Origin: Eudoraea adriatica DSM 19308
GTDB taxonomy: Bacteria > Bacteroidota > Bacteroidia > Flavobacteriales > Flavobacteriaceae
Reading direction: 5' to 3'
DNA length: 64,000 nt
Assembly: GCF_000382125.1 (NCBI RefSeq)
Contig: NZ_KB907546.1
Span: forward strand, 372,001 to 436,000
In this document: piece by piece, positions 50,992-60,765 of the stretch
How positions within the stretch are numbered: the stretch's first letter is position 1
How the letters are laid out: every line of letters starts with the position of its first letter
Program-made: the position numbers and the translations under genes
Notes under the pieces: generated by a model
The model's input: the letters and a program-made list of their open reading frames with translations, nothing else
What the model was told of the DNA's origin: nothing
The model's database searches: none

Positions 50992-52215
50992 TTATCTGCT
51001 GGCTACAAGCTCGCAAATTTTCACAATAACAGCAACAGCCTTTTGCATGCTTTCAACCGGTACGTATTCATACTTTCCATGAAAATTATGTCCGCCGGCA
51101 AAAATGTTGGGACAGGGGAGCCCCATATAACTTAATTGTGATCCATCGGTACCACCCCGGATTGGTTTTATAATTGGTTCTATACCCAGTTTTTCCATGG
51201 CTTCTTTGGCAATATCAACGACATGAAAAACAGGTTCTATCTTCTGTCTCATATTAAAATACTGATCTTTTATCTCCACAGATAAATAATCTCCATGCCG
51301 TTCGTTGAGATCATGCACAATATTCTTTAGCATCTTTTTTCTGCTTTCGAATAAAGATTTATCATGATCCCTGATTATGAGTTCCAGTTCTGCTTTTTCT
51401 ATTTCCCCCTTCAGGTGGTTTATATGAAAAAATCCTTCCCGGCCATCTGTGTGTTCCGGTACTTCTTTTTCAGGTAATAAACTCATGAATTCGTTGATAA
51501 GACTAATCGCATTTACCATTTTTCCCTTAGCGTATCCGGGATGAACACTTTTTCCTGTAGCCGTAACTTTTGCCTCGGCTGCATTAAAATTCTCATACTC
51601 CAATTCTCCTACCTGGCTTCCGTCTATGGTATAAGCCCATTCCGCATTAAATCTTTTGACATCAAATTTATGAGCTCCCCGACCTATCTCTTCATCCGGC
51701 GTAAAACCAATACGGATAGGGCCATGTTTAATTTCGGGGTGCTGGATAAGGTACTCCATCGCCGTCATGATTTCAGTTATTCCGGCTTTGTCATCTGCTC
51801 CAAGTAGGGTTGTGCCATCTGTTACAATAAGGGTTTGACCTTTGTAAAGAAGTAAATCATCAAAATAATCAGGGGAAAGCACAATGTTTTTTTCTTTATT
51901 CAGGAGGATGTCTTTTCCATCATAATTGTAAATCAAACGCGGGTTTACATTAGTTCCCGTAAAATCCGGACTTGTATCAAAATGCGAAATAAAGCCAATA
52001 ACAGGAACCTCTTTGCCAATATTTGATGGTAGGGTTGCCATAATATAGCTGTTCGCATCAATAGAAACATCCTCGAGACCAATTTGTTTTAATTCTTCTA
52101 CAAGTTTATTGGCAAGAACCCATTGTTTTTCCGTACTCGGCGTACTATCTGAATTGGGATCACTCTGGGTATCTATGGTAACATAGCTGATAAAACGGTC
52201 GATCATTTTTTGCAT
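50992..52215 (-). CDS. pepT: Peptidase T (tripeptidase)
   Basis: A 407-residue M20B zinc tripeptidase that frees the N-terminal residue of tripeptides in the cytosol. It has [30 protein letters not shown] (zinc His and Asp), [19 protein letters not shown] (bridging Asp), [16 protein letters not shown] (catalytic Glu), and [20 protein letters not shown] and [11 protein letters not shown] (last zinc His). A -7 element lies 16 bases before the start. First of two genes. Confidence 0.96.
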   Translation of the reverse strand: MQKMIDRFISYVTIDTQSDPNSDSTPSTEKQWVLANKLVEELKQIGLEDVSIDANSYIMATLPSNIGKEVPVIGFISHFDTSPDFTGTNVNPRLIYNYDGKDILLNKEKNIVLSPDYFDDLLLYKGQTLIVTDGTTLLGADDKAGITEIMTAMEYLIQHPEIKHGPIRIGFTPDEEIGRGAHKFDVKRFNAEWAYTIDGSQVGELEYENFNAAEAKVTATGKSVHPGYAKGKMVNAISLINEFMSLLPEKEVPEHTDGREGFFHINHLKGEIEKAELELIIRDHDKSLFESRKKMLKNIVHDLNERHGDYLSVEIKDQYFNMRQKIEPVFHVVDIAKEAMEKLGIEPIIKPIRGGTDGSQLSYMGLPCPNIFAGGHNFHGKYEYVPVESMQKAVAVIVKICELVASR

Positions 52216-52231
52216 ACTAATAAGTTTATAT

Positions 52232-52239
52232 CAAAATTA
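52232..52239 (-). promoter_or_regulatory. -7 promoter element of pepT
   Basis: Minus-strand TAATTTTG, 16 bases before the ATG. Confidence 0.5.
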
Positions 52240-52319
52240 CAATATTACTTCAAAGCCTGAAACAGCATATGGATTGTTTGTGCAGATGGTTTATATAATT
52301 GAATCAACGCCGTTTTTAA

Positions 52320-52442
52320 TTGGTCTGGGAGACCAAATCAATTCGGTATTGGCGGTAGATTATTAATTGTAAGAGTAAACTTCAACTTAAATTGAAGAAA
52401 TAAAGTATATTATTGAAAAGCGACCATTTTTGGTAGCTTTTT
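52320..52442 (+). ncRNA. Possible structured RNA or 5' leader
   Basis: Three hairpins in series: TTGGTCT-GGG-AGACCAA (52320-52336), CTTCAA/TTGAAG (52380-52397), and AAAAGC-ACC/GGT-GCTTTT (52416-52441, one internal mismatch) ending in T residues. The last is terminator-like. No protein gene ends just before, so this may be a small RNA or a leader of the secreted protein at 52538. No perfect -7 element was found. Confidence 0.3.
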
Positions 52443-52537
52443 GATTAATTCTGATAAAATTGAAAGAAGTATAATTTTTGTTAAAAAATATAGTTTATAT
52501 AGAAGTTTATTTTGTAACCCACTAATGGAATAAAATT

Positions 52538-52975
52538 ATGAAATTGAATTACTGTGTTCCTTTACTGATTTTTTTTGTCTTCTTCACAGGTTTTGGCCAA
52601 ACCGCAGACTGCACTTTGGGTATTGGCGGCAAGGATACGGAAACGATAATTAAAGTGTTTCAGCTTAGTGCCGAGCAGTTAGTGCAAATGGAAGGCTGGA
52701 TTCTGGAATTAAAAAAATCCAATGAAAAAATCGAGGAGCAAATAAATCATCTTTTAGATGATCATCCACAGAGCAATGAAGAAGAATTACAAACCTTAGC
52801 TGAAAAGTTTAAAGTTTTGCGAACAGAAATTATAACTAATTCTAAAATATGCGATCAAAAATTAGTGGGTATATTTAATGAAAATCAGTACAAGAGGTAC
52901 ATTGCCTTATGCGAGGAGGCCGTGCGAATACCATTAACCGGTTTAAGTTCCAAAGATGAAACTTCACCGGAGTAA
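52538..52975 (+). CDS. Secreted helical protein, unknown function
   Basis: 145 residues: signal peptide (KLNYCVPLLIFFVFFTGFGQ), then a charged helical mature part that looks like one long antiparallel coiled coil (LSAEQLVQMEGWILELKKSN, EEELQTLAEKFKVLRTEI) with three Cys (ADCTLG, KICDQK, ALCEEA). It resembles periplasmic Spy/LTxxQ-like helical proteins in outline, but the motif itself is not present. Unknown role. Confidence 0.65.
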   Translation: MKLNYCVPLLIFFVFFTGFGQTADCTLGIGGKDTETIIKVFQLSAEQLVQMEGWILELKKSNEKIEEQINHLLDDHPQSNEEELQTLAEKFKVLRTEIITNSKICDQKLVGIFNENQYKRYIALCEEAVRIPLTGLSSKDETSPE

Positions 52976-53036
52976 TTTTAACATTTGAGATAATACGAAA
53001 TAGTTTTTTAGAGCATGTTAACCTGATTGAAGTTTG

Positions 53037-53044
53037 TATTTTTG
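53037..53044 (+). promoter_or_regulatory. -7 promoter element of pyrD
   Basis: TATTTTTG, 19 bases before the ATG at 53064. Confidence 0.55.
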
Positions 53045-53063
53045 AACAAACTTATTCCAGATA

Positions 53064-54101
53064 ATGTACAAGTTCCTTATCAGACCACTTCTTTTCCTTT
53101 TGGACCCGGAAAAAGTGCATCACCTGTCATTTACACTTATAAAATTAACATCAAAAATTGGATTTGCAGCTGTCTTCAGATCGCTTTATCAGGTAAATGA
53201 TAAACGATTGGAAAGAGAGTTATTCGGGATAAAATTTAAAAATCCGGTTGGTCTTGCAGCTGGTTTTGACAAGGATGCCAGGCTATATAATGAACTCTCA
53301 AATTTTGGGTTTGGTTTTATTGAAATAGGTACTGTTACGCCAAAACCCCAGTCGGGTAATCCAAAAAAAAGGCTTTTCAGATTAAAAGCAGATAAGGCAA
53401 TTATAAACAGGATGGGCTTCAATAATCTCGGTGTTTTTGAAGCTGTTGAAAATTTAAAGAAAAAGCACAATGTCATTATAGGCGGTAATATTGGTAAGAA
53501 CAAAATCACGCCAAATCATCTGGCGACCAAAGATTATTTAATATGTTTTGAAGCCCTTTTTGATTATGTCGACTATTTTGTGGTAAATGTAAGTTCTCCA
53601 AATACTCCCGGCTTGCGGGAATTACAGGATAAGGAGCCTCTTACTGCCCTTTTGACGGATTTAAAACGTGAGAATAATAGGAAGGCGCAAAAGATGGCCG
53701 TTAGTGAGAAACCAATCCTTCTAAAAATCGCCCCTGATCTTACGAATGATCAATTATTGGATATAATTGAAATTGTTAAGGAAACCGGGATTTCAGGTAT
53801 TATTGCCACCAATACAACCATTGCCCGCGACAATCTGATGTCTGATAGTGTACTCGCGGAAGAAAAAGGCGGATTAAGCGGTAAACCTCTTGCAAATAAA
53901 AGTACGGAGGTTATTAGATTTCTTTCTGAAAAAAGTAATAAGGCGTTTCCAATAATTGGGGTGGGTGGTATTCATTCTGCTGAGGATGCTCTGGAAAAAC
54001 TGGATGCAGGTGCAGATTTAATACAGTTGTGGACAGGTTTTGTCTATGAAGGGCCCGCTTTGGTAAAAAGGATAAATAAGGCCATTCTGAATCAATCCTA
54101 A
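53064..54101 (+). CDS. pyrD: Dihydroorotate dehydrogenase (quinone), class 2
   Basis: A 345-residue FMN enzyme that oxidises dihydroorotate to orotate and passes electrons to the membrane quinone pool. The N-terminal amphipathic helices for membrane docking are present ([20 protein letters not shown]). Then come [47 protein letters not shown], the active-site loop with Ser in [16 protein letters not shown], and [20 protein letters not shown]. Complete. With pyrF elsewhere in the window it serves UMP synthesis. Confidence 0.97.
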   Translation: MYKFLIRPLLFLLDPEKVHHLSFTLIKLTSKIGFAAVFRSLYQVNDKRLERELFGIKFKNPVGLAAGFDKDARLYNELSNFGFGFIEIGTVTPKPQSGNPKKRLFRLKADKAIINRMGFNNLGVFEAVENLKKKHNVIIGGNIGKNKITPNHLATKDYLICFEALFDYVDYFVVNVSSPNTPGLRELQDKEPLTALLTDLKRENNRKAQKMAVSEKPILLKIAPDLTNDQLLDIIEIVKETGISGIIATNTTIARDNLMSDSVLAEEKGGLSGKPLANKSTEVIRFLSEKSNKAFPIIGVGGIHSAEDALEKLDAGADLIQLWTGFVYEGPALVKRINKAILNQS

Positions 54102-54162
54102 GTGTCAGTAAATTTCAATAAAATACTAAAGGGTTACCTTAACCTAAAAAAGAATGTCCCAA

Positions 54163-54585
54163 CTATTTGGTCCAGTAATCAACTACCAATACATCATCTA
54201 CAGAGGGCCCGATAAGACTCACAAACGCCTGGTGATCCGGATGTGGTAAATATATAGCACGATCTTCTTCACTTTTGAAACTTACAAAAAAGCAATGGGT
54301 AAAACCTTTATCCAGTCCTTCCGGACTATTGTTCAACCCCCATTCAAAATCCAGGATTTCAGGTATTTTTTCCGCTAAATCACCAAAAGCCTTTTCGAAA
54401 GATTTTAATTGTTCAGCAGATGCTTCTTCCTTAAACTTAAAAAGGACCACATGTCTTAAAACGCTGTCCTTGGCATTAAGCAGTTCCGTTTTGGTCTGAT
54501 TTGGTTTTTTCTCCATTTTTAATGCTGCAAAGCTAATTGATGCCAGGCCTAGTACTACTAACATCAAAAGTAATTTGGTTTTCAT
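54163..54585 (-). CDS. Secreted Dabb (stress-responsive A/B barrel) protein
   Basis: 140 residues: signal peptide (KTKLLLMLVVLGLASISFA), linker, then one Dabb domain of about 95 residues beginning LRHVVLFKFKEEASAEQLKS and containing FEWGLNNSPEGLDKGFTHCF-type sequence and YLPHPDHQAFV. Family members form dimeric ferredoxin-like barrels of unclear role. Convergent with pyrD and divergent from the LysE gene. Confidence 0.9.
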   Translation of the reverse strand: MKTKLLLMLVVLGLASISFAALKMEKKPNQTKTELLNAKDSVLRHVVLFKFKEEASAEQLKSFEKAFGDLAEKIPEILDFEWGLNNSPEGLDKGFTHCFFVSFKSEEDRAIYLPHPDHQAFVSLIGPSVDDVLVVDYWTK

Positions 54586-54660
54586 AAATAAAATTTTTGT
54601 AAGATAAAGAAAAGCAGGAAACTTTTGTATTTTAAACCATGATTCTCTTAAATTGTTAAT

Positions 54661-55287
54661 TTGAACTACGAAATACTTTCTGCCTTTATCCTGGCAACAT
54701 CCGCCCTTGCCATTTCACCCGGACCCGATAATATTTTTGTTTTAACACAAAGTATAGCCAATGGCACAAAATATGGTCTTTCAACCACTGCCGGATTAAT
54801 AAGCGGCTGTATAGTCCATACTACATTGCTTGCATTCGGTGTCTCAGCGTTGATTAAGGAAAATGACCGGGTTTTTTTTATTATTAAGTTATTTGGCGCC
54901 ATCTATTTGTTGTTCCTGGCTTATAAAGTATACCGTAGCAAGGCTCATATTACAATAGCTGATACAGAGATTCCAAAAAAGTCTTTAGGCCAATTATACA
55001 GACAGGGTTTTACTATGAATGTGCTAAATCCGAAGGTCACTGTTTTCTTCCTTGCTTTTTTTCCCGGATTTCTGTTCAGTGAAGATTTGAACACGGTAAT
55101 TCAATTTTATGTTCTCGGTTTGCTATTTATGATTGTAACATTCTTTATTTTTTCTTCAATTGCATTGCTATCAGGGGCAATTGCTGCACAAATTAAAAGG
55201 CATTCGGGGATAGAAGTATTTCTCAAATGGTTACAAATTGTTGTCTTTATTGGTATTGCCCTGTTCCTGTTATTTTCGGATAATTAG
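54661..55287 (+). CDS. LysE/RhtB family amino acid exporter
   Basis: 208 residues with six membrane helices. The signature is complete: ATSALAISPGPDNIFVLTQS, then ANGTKYGLSTTAGLISGCIV, and GFTMNVLNPKVTVFFLAFFP. Members export amino acids, homoserine lactones or similar metabolites; the substrate is unknown. The start is TTG at 54661, since no in-frame ATG comes before the first helix. HMG-CoA lyase-like gene follows 31 bases after with its own -7 element. Confidence 0.9.
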   Translation: MNYEILSAFILATSALAISPGPDNIFVLTQSIANGTKYGLSTTAGLISGCIVHTTLLAFGVSALIKENDRVFFIIKLFGAIYLLFLAYKVYRSKAHITIADTEIPKKSLGQLYRQGFTMNVLNPKVTVFFLAFFPGFLFSEDLNTVIQFYVLGLLFMIVTFFIFSSIALLSGAIAAQIKRHSGIEVFLKWLQIVVFIGIALFLLFSDN

Positions 55288-55290
55288 TGC

Positions 55291-55298
55291 TAATTTTG
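55291..55298 (+). promoter_or_regulatory. -7 promoter element of the HMG-CoA lyase-like gene
   Basis: TAATTTTG, 20 bases before the ATG at 55319. It supports that start over the reading from 55238, which would lie inside the LysE gene. Confidence 0.6.
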
Positions 55299-55318
55299 GT
55301 AAATACGAGATTAGCCAT

Positions 55319-56182
55319 ATGCCCGAGAAAGTGAAGATTATTGAATGCCCCAGAGATGCTATGCAAGGCATTAAAAGCTTTATACCCACAGAGAGGAAAA
55401 TAGCTTACATACAATCATTGCTGGGTTGTGGCTTTGATACAATAGATTTTGGCAGTTTTGTATCTCCAAGGGCCATACCGCAAATGGCAGATACAGCTGA
55501 AGTACTTTCCAACCTGGATCTTACCAATTCAAAGAGCAAGTTATTGGCTATTGTTGCTAATGTTCGCGGCGCAAATGAAGCAAGTTTGCACCATAACATT
55601 GATTATTTGGGATATCCTTTTTCGATCTCCGAAAATTTTCAAATGCGGAATACCCACAAAACAATTGCACAGTCAATAAATATATTGTCCGACATTCTGG
55701 AAATAGCACAGGCAACCAATAAAGAGGTAGTTACCTATGTTTCTATGGGATTTGGAAATCCATACGGTGATCCATGGAGTGTGGAAGTTGTCGGAGAATG
55801 GACGGAAAAATTAGCTGAGATGGGAGCCAGGATACTGTCCTTATCGGATACCGTTGGATCTTCCACACCTGAAGATATCAGTTACCTATTTACCCATTTG
55901 ATTCCTAAATACCCTCAGGTAGAATTTGGGGCCCATTTGCATACTACCCCGGGCAAATGGCACGAAAAAATAGATGCGGCGTATAAAGCAGGCTGTCGCA
56001 GGTTTGATGGTGCTATTAAAGGTTTTGGAGGCTGTCCAATGGCCAGAGATGAATTAACAGGAAATATGCCTACAGAAAAAATGTTGTCCTATTTTACTGA
56101 AAATAAAGTAGATACCGGAGTTCAGTGGATGGTCTTCGAAGCAGCATATAATAAGGCCTCTGAACTGTTTTCAAGTTATTAG
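55319..56182 (+). CDS. Hydroxymethylglutaryl-CoA lyase-like enzyme
   Basis: A 287-residue DRE-TIM metallolyase. The catalytic Arg-Asp pair is in KIIECPRDAMQGIKSF, the metal His pair in FGAHLHTTPGKW, and the active-site Cys in IKGFGGCPMARDELTGN. It should cleave HMG-CoA to acetoacetate and acetyl-CoA in leucine breakdown, or a related acyl-CoA. It opens at the ATG behind a -7 element. No other leucine-degradation genes are adjacent, so the exact substrate is inferred from family only. Confidence 0.9.
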   Translation: MPEKVKIIECPRDAMQGIKSFIPTERKIAYIQSLLGCGFDTIDFGSFVSPRAIPQMADTAEVLSNLDLTNSKSKLLAIVANVRGANEASLHHNIDYLGYPFSISENFQMRNTHKTIAQSINILSDILEIAQATNKEVVTYVSMGFGNPYGDPWSVEVVGEWTEKLAEMGARILSLSDTVGSSTPEDISYLFTHLIPKYPQVEFGAHLHTTPGKWHEKIDAAYKAGCRRFDGAIKGFGGCPMARDELTGNMPTEKMLSYFTENKVDTGVQWMVFEAAYNKASELFSSY

Positions 56183-56236
56183 CAGAGCTAATCTAATGCA
56201 ATTCCTAAAGCAAAATATAAAACGCTTTTATCCTTT

Positions 56237-58468
56237 CTAATATCTTAAAAGGACACCAATAGAGGCCCCGAAAGGATGTCCGGGGCGCAAACCGGCCGGC
56301 ACACGGGATACTGCATATGTCTCATCCAACAAATTAATGATTCTTCCATTGATACTTAAATGATCATTCAGATGGTACTTTGCTGAAAAATCTATTATAA
56401 AACTCGAGGGTACTGATTCATTAGCGGGTATACTTCCTATTCCGGCTTTGGTTCTAAAGGCGCCATTAAATCTTCCGCTGAGATTGAGCTCATAAGAAGG
56501 ATGTTCTAAAGAAATCAGGGTATTAAACTGATGTTCGGGGATATAAGGCATTTCATCACCCTTGGTAACTTCTCCCCATATATCATTCGGGCTATCAAAA
56601 CTACTTTGGAATTCTGCATGGGTATACGTATAGGCAAAAGTTATGGGAAGTCTTAGTTTCTTGTGATTGTTCAGGGCATTATAATTTAATAATACCTCTA
56701 ATCCTGTTACATCTACTTCACCCGCGTTAAACTGTTCCAAACTTCCGGTACCTCCGGTAGCAGCCAGATCACTACCTAAAAGATTGCTATAGTCATTATA
56801 GAATCCTATCAACTCTCCGGAAAAGTTTCCCATTGCAAACCGGGAACCCAGCTCATAGTTTATACTTTCTTCGGGCTTTTCACCTTCTTTACTGGTTGGT
56901 GGTGAAAATCCTTTGTGAACACCGCCAAAAATCGAGATCTGGTTGAAATTATAATTCAAACCCATCCCGGGAATCCAGACGTTTACCTGGTTTTCGCGGG
57001 TGGAGAGCTCAATTTCCTGTCGAGAGACGTCATTCTTGCCATAGTCTTTTCGCCCCAGAGAAATAGACTCATATCTTAATCCGGGTGTAATGGTGAGGTT
57101 TCTGTATTTAAGCTTATATAACATATAAGCCGAGAATGCACTGGCATCGCTAATCCGATTCGCATCAGTACCTGGTGTGCCTGCGGTAGTCAGGTTCATA
57201 ATACCATTATTAATTCCGTAACCATCAACCCATTGAAATCTGTCTTCTTCATCTACATGAAAACGAGCGCCCAACTCCAGATCATGAAAAGTGTTATCCC
57301 CACTCCAATGGTAATCAAATTTGGTTTGAATACCTTGTGAAACATATTTTCTATTATTGGCTTTTACTAACAGGGCATCGGCTCCTTCATCCTGGTTGCC
57401 GGCAATAACATTATAATATTCTTCATTGGTTAAAGGGTCTTCAAGAATATTTGCAATGCTTCTGCGGTCTCCATTTAATGTTACTGCATCCAGTTTGTAC
57501 CAGTTTCTGCTAAATCCATTGTAATAAGCTGTAGTGGTGATATTAAAATAATCGCTGAAATCTATGACATAGGTGGCCTGCATCTGGATATGATCATTAG
57601 TCATCTGATCTTGCTGAGAACCGGCATATCTCCTGAATGGGGATATTTCAAAATCGTTATCCGTAAGCCCAACATAAGTTTCATTGGACTCCTCATCGGA
57701 ATATTGAAATTTCATATCCAGTATATGTTTTAGTTTGGCTGTTGGAGATGAATTAAATCTGAATTTAGCCAAAATATCGTTCTTGTCAAATCCTGTATTA
57801 CCACCATTATCTAACTTTTTAAAGCCATCAGAATTGAAGTTCAAATATTCAATAATATATCCAAAACGCTCTTTACTGTCTCCTAATTTTAACTGTAGCT
57901 CTCCGCTATTGTAATTGCCATAATTTGCCAAAAGAGATGCATGAAAAGTATCAGGGATGGCCGAGGAAATCATATTTATTGCTCCACCGGTAGTAAAGGG
58001 CCCATATTGTACCTGGCTGCTTCCTTTTAGAATTTCTACTGCCTGCATACGGGCTATTGAAGGAAAATAATAAGCAGCCGGAGCACTGTAGGGAGCAGGT
58101 GCTATTAGTACTGCATCTTCCATCAAAGTAATCTTGGCGCTCCTTTCGGGAGAGGTACCCCTCAAACTAATATTTGGGCGTAGTCCAAAGCCGTCTTCTT
58201 CAACAAGAGTTACTCCTGGTACAGATCGTAAAACACGATTAATATCCGTATAATTATACTTTAGTAATTCTGGTTGTGATACATAGGAGGCAGCTCCGGT
58301 TCGGTTCCTCGCCTGAAATTTGCTGCCCAGTATTACATTGGCAGCTAATACTACTTCATCTAGTTTTATCAGGTTAGAATCCTTGGCCTGAGTAATAAGG
58401 CGTGTTGATTGCCCATAGGATAGATTCAAAAAAACACCAAGGAATAAAAGGGAAATATAGCTCTTCAT
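56237..58468 (-). CDS. TonB-dependent receptor, FecA-like
   Basis: 743 residues: signal peptide (KSYISLLFLGVFLNLSYGQ), plug domain (about 35-160) with YTDINRVLRSVPGVTLVEED, LRPNISLRGTSPERSAKITL and LIAPAPYSAPAAYYFP, then a 22-strand barrel ending with an aromatic residue (GVLLRY). The plug closely follows FecA-type ferric-citrate receptors. No N-terminal signalling extension and no FecIR genes are present, so it is a simple transporter. An inverted repeat TTATTTA-GAT-TAAATAA upstream may be an iron-responsive operator. Substrate probably a ferric complex. Confidence 0.9.
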   Translation of the reverse strand: MKSYISLLFLGVFLNLSYGQSTRLITQAKDSNLIKLDEVVLAANVILGSKFQARNRTGAASYVSQPELLKYNYTDINRVLRSVPGVTLVEEDGFGLRPNISLRGTSPERSAKITLMEDAVLIAPAPYSAPAAYYFPSIARMQAVEILKGSSQVQYGPFTTGGAINMISSAIPDTFHASLLANYGNYNSGELQLKLGDSKERFGYIIEYLNFNSDGFKKLDNGGNTGFDKNDILAKFRFNSSPTAKLKHILDMKFQYSDEESNETYVGLTDNDFEISPFRRYAGSQQDQMTNDHIQMQATYVIDFSDYFNITTTAYYNGFSRNWYKLDAVTLNGDRRSIANILEDPLTNEEYYNVIAGNQDEGADALLVKANNRKYVSQGIQTKFDYHWSGDNTFHDLELGARFHVDEEDRFQWVDGYGINNGIMNLTTAGTPGTDANRISDASAFSAYMLYKLKYRNLTITPGLRYESISLGRKDYGKNDVSRQEIELSTRENQVNVWIPGMGLNYNFNQISIFGGVHKGFSPPTSKEGEKPEESINYELGSRFAMGNFSGELIGFYNDYSNLLGSDLAATGGTGSLEQFNAGEVDVTGLEVLLNYNALNNHKKLRLPITFAYTYTHAEFQSSFDSPNDIWGEVTKGDEMPYIPEHQFNTLISLEHPSYELNLSGRFNGAFRTKAGIGSIPANESVPSSFIIDFSAKYHLNDHLSINGRIINLLDETYAVSRVPAGLRPGHPFGASIGVLLRY

Positions 58469-58509
58469 TTTATTTAGACTAATTATAAATAGCGTTATAA
58501 CAGAGCTTT

Positions 58510-58559
58510 CAAAAGTAAGAACAAAATCTATAAAATAAAAGATTATTTAGATTAAATAA
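58510..58559 (-). promoter_or_regulatory. Promoter and operator-like repeat of the TonB receptor gene
   Basis: Minus-strand -7 TACTTTTG (58510-58517), 41 bases before the ATG. Upstream, at the -33 region, is a perfect 7-3-7 inverted repeat TTATTTA-GAT-TAAATAA (58543-58559), well placed for a repressor such as Fur or a DtxR-type protein. That identity is inferred. Confidence 0.5.
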
Positions 58560-58665
58560 AAATAAAAAGAAGTATGTTTTTCATATTGAGAGAGTTGTGA
58601 AAACAGACAAATTACGTCATTGAATAAATTGACACGCTACAAAAAATTCTTCCGGTAAAAAAGTG

Positions 58666-58673
58666 TATATTTG
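58666..58673 (+). promoter_or_regulatory. -7 promoter element of guaB
   Basis: TATATTTG, 23 bases before the ATG. Confidence 0.6.
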
Positions 58674-58696
58674 CACGCAATTAATCCTTAATTGCC

Positions 58697-60169
58697 ATGG
58701 AAGCTCATCTTAATAAAATTCTTGGAGAAGGCCTCACCTACGATGACGTACTCCTTGTTCCTGCCTTTTCTGAAATTTTGCCCAGAGAAGTAAATATTCA
58801 AACAAAGTTTACGAAAAATATTACTATTAATATTCCGATTGTTTCGGCCGCGATGGATACTGTGACTGAATCCAGAATGGCTATTGCCATTGCGCGCGAG
58901 GGTGGCATTGGCGTCTTACACAAGAACATGACCATTGAACAGCAGGCAATTAAAGTTCGAAAAGTCAAAAGGGCGGAAAGCGGAATGATTTTAGATCCGG
59001 TAACACTGCATCTCGACGCTTTGGTAGGAGATGCTAAAGCCAGTATGCGCGAGCATAGTATAGGCGGTATACCCATTGTTGATAAAAATCAAAAGCTAAT
59101 TGGCATAGTAACCAACAGGGATCTTAGGTTTGAAAAGGATAATAGCCGGCCAATTGCTGAGGTGATGACAAAATCGAATCTTGTTACCGTAGCTGAGGGT
59201 ACTTCCCTGGAACAGGCAGAAGGCATTCTTCAGACCAATAAAATTGAAAAACTACCGGTCGTGGATAGTTCGAATAAACTTGTTGGCCTTATTACGTTTC
59301 GCGATATTACCAAGCTAACTCAAAAGCCGGTTGCAAACAAAGACCAATATGGCAGGTTAAGAGTAGCTGCTGCTATAGGGGTTACCCCGGATGCTCTGGA
59401 AAGGACAGATGCTTTGGTAACAGCAGGAGTTGATGCTGTAGTCATCGATACTGCCCATGGCCATACAAAGGGCGTAGTTAATATACTTAAAGATGTAAAG
59501 AAAAGATTCCCTCAACTCGATGTCATTGTCGGTAATATTGCCACGGCGGATGCTGCCAGGTATTTAGTTGAGGCGGGAGCTGACGCCGTAAAAGTAGGAA
59601 TAGGGCCCGGTTCAATTTGTACAACCAGAGTGGTGGCAGGTGTCGGATTTCCGCAATTCTCAGCGGTACTGGAAGTTGCCGCAGCCATTAAGGGTAGCGG
59701 TGTTCCGGTAATAGCGGATGGTGGGATACGCTATACGGGCGATATTCCAAAAGCCATTGCGGCTGGTGCAGACTGCGTAATGCTGGGGTCTTTATTGGCA
59801 GGCACCAAAGAATCACCGGGAGAGACAATAATTTACGAAGGCCGAAAATTTAAATCCTATAGAGGTATGGGATCCGTGGAGGCTATGAAGGAGGGAAGTA
59901 AGGACCGGTATTTTCAGGATGTGGAAGATGATATTAACAAACTTGTCCCCGAAGGTATTGTTGGTCGAGTTCCCTATAAAGGAGAACTATTTGAAAGTAT
60001 ACACCAGTTTGTTGGAGGACTAAGGGCCGGTATGGGTTATTGTGGCGCCAGGGATATAGACACTTTAAAAGAAACGGGAAAATTTGTCAAGATTACTTCC
60101 AGCGGCATTAATGAGGGCCATCCTCATGATGTAACCATTACAAAAGAATCTCCGAACTACAGCAGGTAA
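58697..60169 (+). CDS. guaB: IMP dehydrogenase
   Basis: A 490-residue enzyme that oxidises IMP to XMP, the committed step of GMP synthesis. The barrel opens [20 protein letters not shown]. Two CBS domains (about 90-210) sense nucleotides ([40 protein letters not shown]). The catalytic loop [20 protein letters not shown] holds the active-site Cys, and the flap Arg-Tyr reads [12 protein letters not shown]. Complete. Its stop is one base from the stop of the convergent thioredoxin-like gene. Confidence 0.97.
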   Translation: MEAHLNKILGEGLTYDDVLLVPAFSEILPREVNIQTKFTKNITINIPIVSAAMDTVTESRMAIAIAREGGIGVLHKNMTIEQQAIKVRKVKRAESGMILDPVTLHLDALVGDAKASMREHSIGGIPIVDKNQKLIGIVTNRDLRFEKDNSRPIAEVMTKSNLVTVAEGTSLEQAEGILQTNKIEKLPVVDSSNKLVGLITFRDITKLTQKPVANKDQYGRLRVAAAIGVTPDALERTDALVTAGVDAVVIDTAHGHTKGVVNILKDVKKRFPQLDVIVGNIATADAARYLVEAGADAVKVGIGPGSICTTRVVAGVGFPQFSAVLEVAAAIKGSGVPVIADGGIRYTGDIPKAIAAGADCVMLGSLLAGTKESPGETIIYEGRKFKSYRGMGSVEAMKEGSKDRYFQDVEDDINKLVPEGIVGRVPYKGELFESIHQFVGGLRAGMGYCGARDIDTLKETGKFVKITSSGINEGHPHDVTITKESPNYSR

Positions 60170-60170
60170 A

Positions 60171-60704
60171 CTATTTTACGTTCCCACTATAGGTTTTCCA
60201 GTCTTTTTCCAGGTAGATATTATCTCCGAAGTATCGGGCAATATTTAAAAAGGGATCCGGTTTTTGATATCCGGGTACAGGAGACAGCATATTAAGTTGT
60301 TCATCCATGAATACTACTGTCGGATAGCTCAAGCGACCTTGCAGCAAAGCTGCAGCTAACTCGTGATAACCTCTTTTGCCGGAAGGAACATATTTATAGG
60401 TCTTACCTTTAAAATCTATAGGTTCTTTACCTTCCCCATCCAGCTTAACCATATAAAAGTTATTGGTCATGTATTCTGCCACTTCAGCATTCTGAAAGGT
60501 GTCTTTGTCCATTTTCTTACACCAGCCGCACCAATCGGTATAGACATCGATAAATATTTTCTTTGGATTCTTGTCGGTTGCAGCCAGGTTTGTAGCTTCA
60601 TCCCAGCTAAGCCAATTAACTTCCTGGGCATTTGATGCAAAAGTTAATAAACCAACAATAGCTAAAAGGATGGGCTTAGAAAATGAAGGGGACTTAAATT
60701 TCAT
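60171..60704 (-). CDS. Exported thioredoxin-like protein
   Basis: 177 residues: signal peptide (LLAIVGLLTFASNAQ), then a thioredoxin fold with active site DVYTDWCGWCKKMDKDTF (CxxC about residues 59-62), NNFYMVKLDGEGKEPIDF, and cis-Pro in GRLSYPTVVFMDE. The CGWC form is typical of DUF255/SoxW-like and DsbD-fed thioredoxins in the periplasm. It may reduce disulfides there. A minus-strand -7 TAGTTTTG lies 36 bases upstream. Confidence 0.9.
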   Translation of the reverse strand: MKFKSPSFSKPILLAIVGLLTFASNAQEVNWLSWDEATNLAATDKNPKKIFIDVYTDWCGWCKKMDKDTFQNAEVAEYMTNNFYMVKLDGEGKEPIDFKGKTYKYVPSGKRGYHELAAALLQGRLSYPTVVFMDEQLNMLSPVPGYQKPDPFLNIARYFGDNIYLEKDWKTYSGNVK

Positions 60705-60740
60705 AAGTTTCGATTTGAGTTATTAGTCCAATTATTGTAC

Positions 60741-60748
60741 CAAAACTA
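60741..60748 (-). promoter_or_regulatory. -7 promoter element of the exported thioredoxin gene
   Basis: CAAAACTA on the plus strand reads TAGTTTTG on the minus strand, 36 bases before the ATG. Confidence 0.5.
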
Positions 60749-60765
60749 ACGAAATTTCTGCGGGT

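Noticed and set aside
55238-55318. Longer N-terminus for the HMG-CoA lyase-like protein
   Set aside because: It lies inside the LysE gene and upstream of the promoter element.
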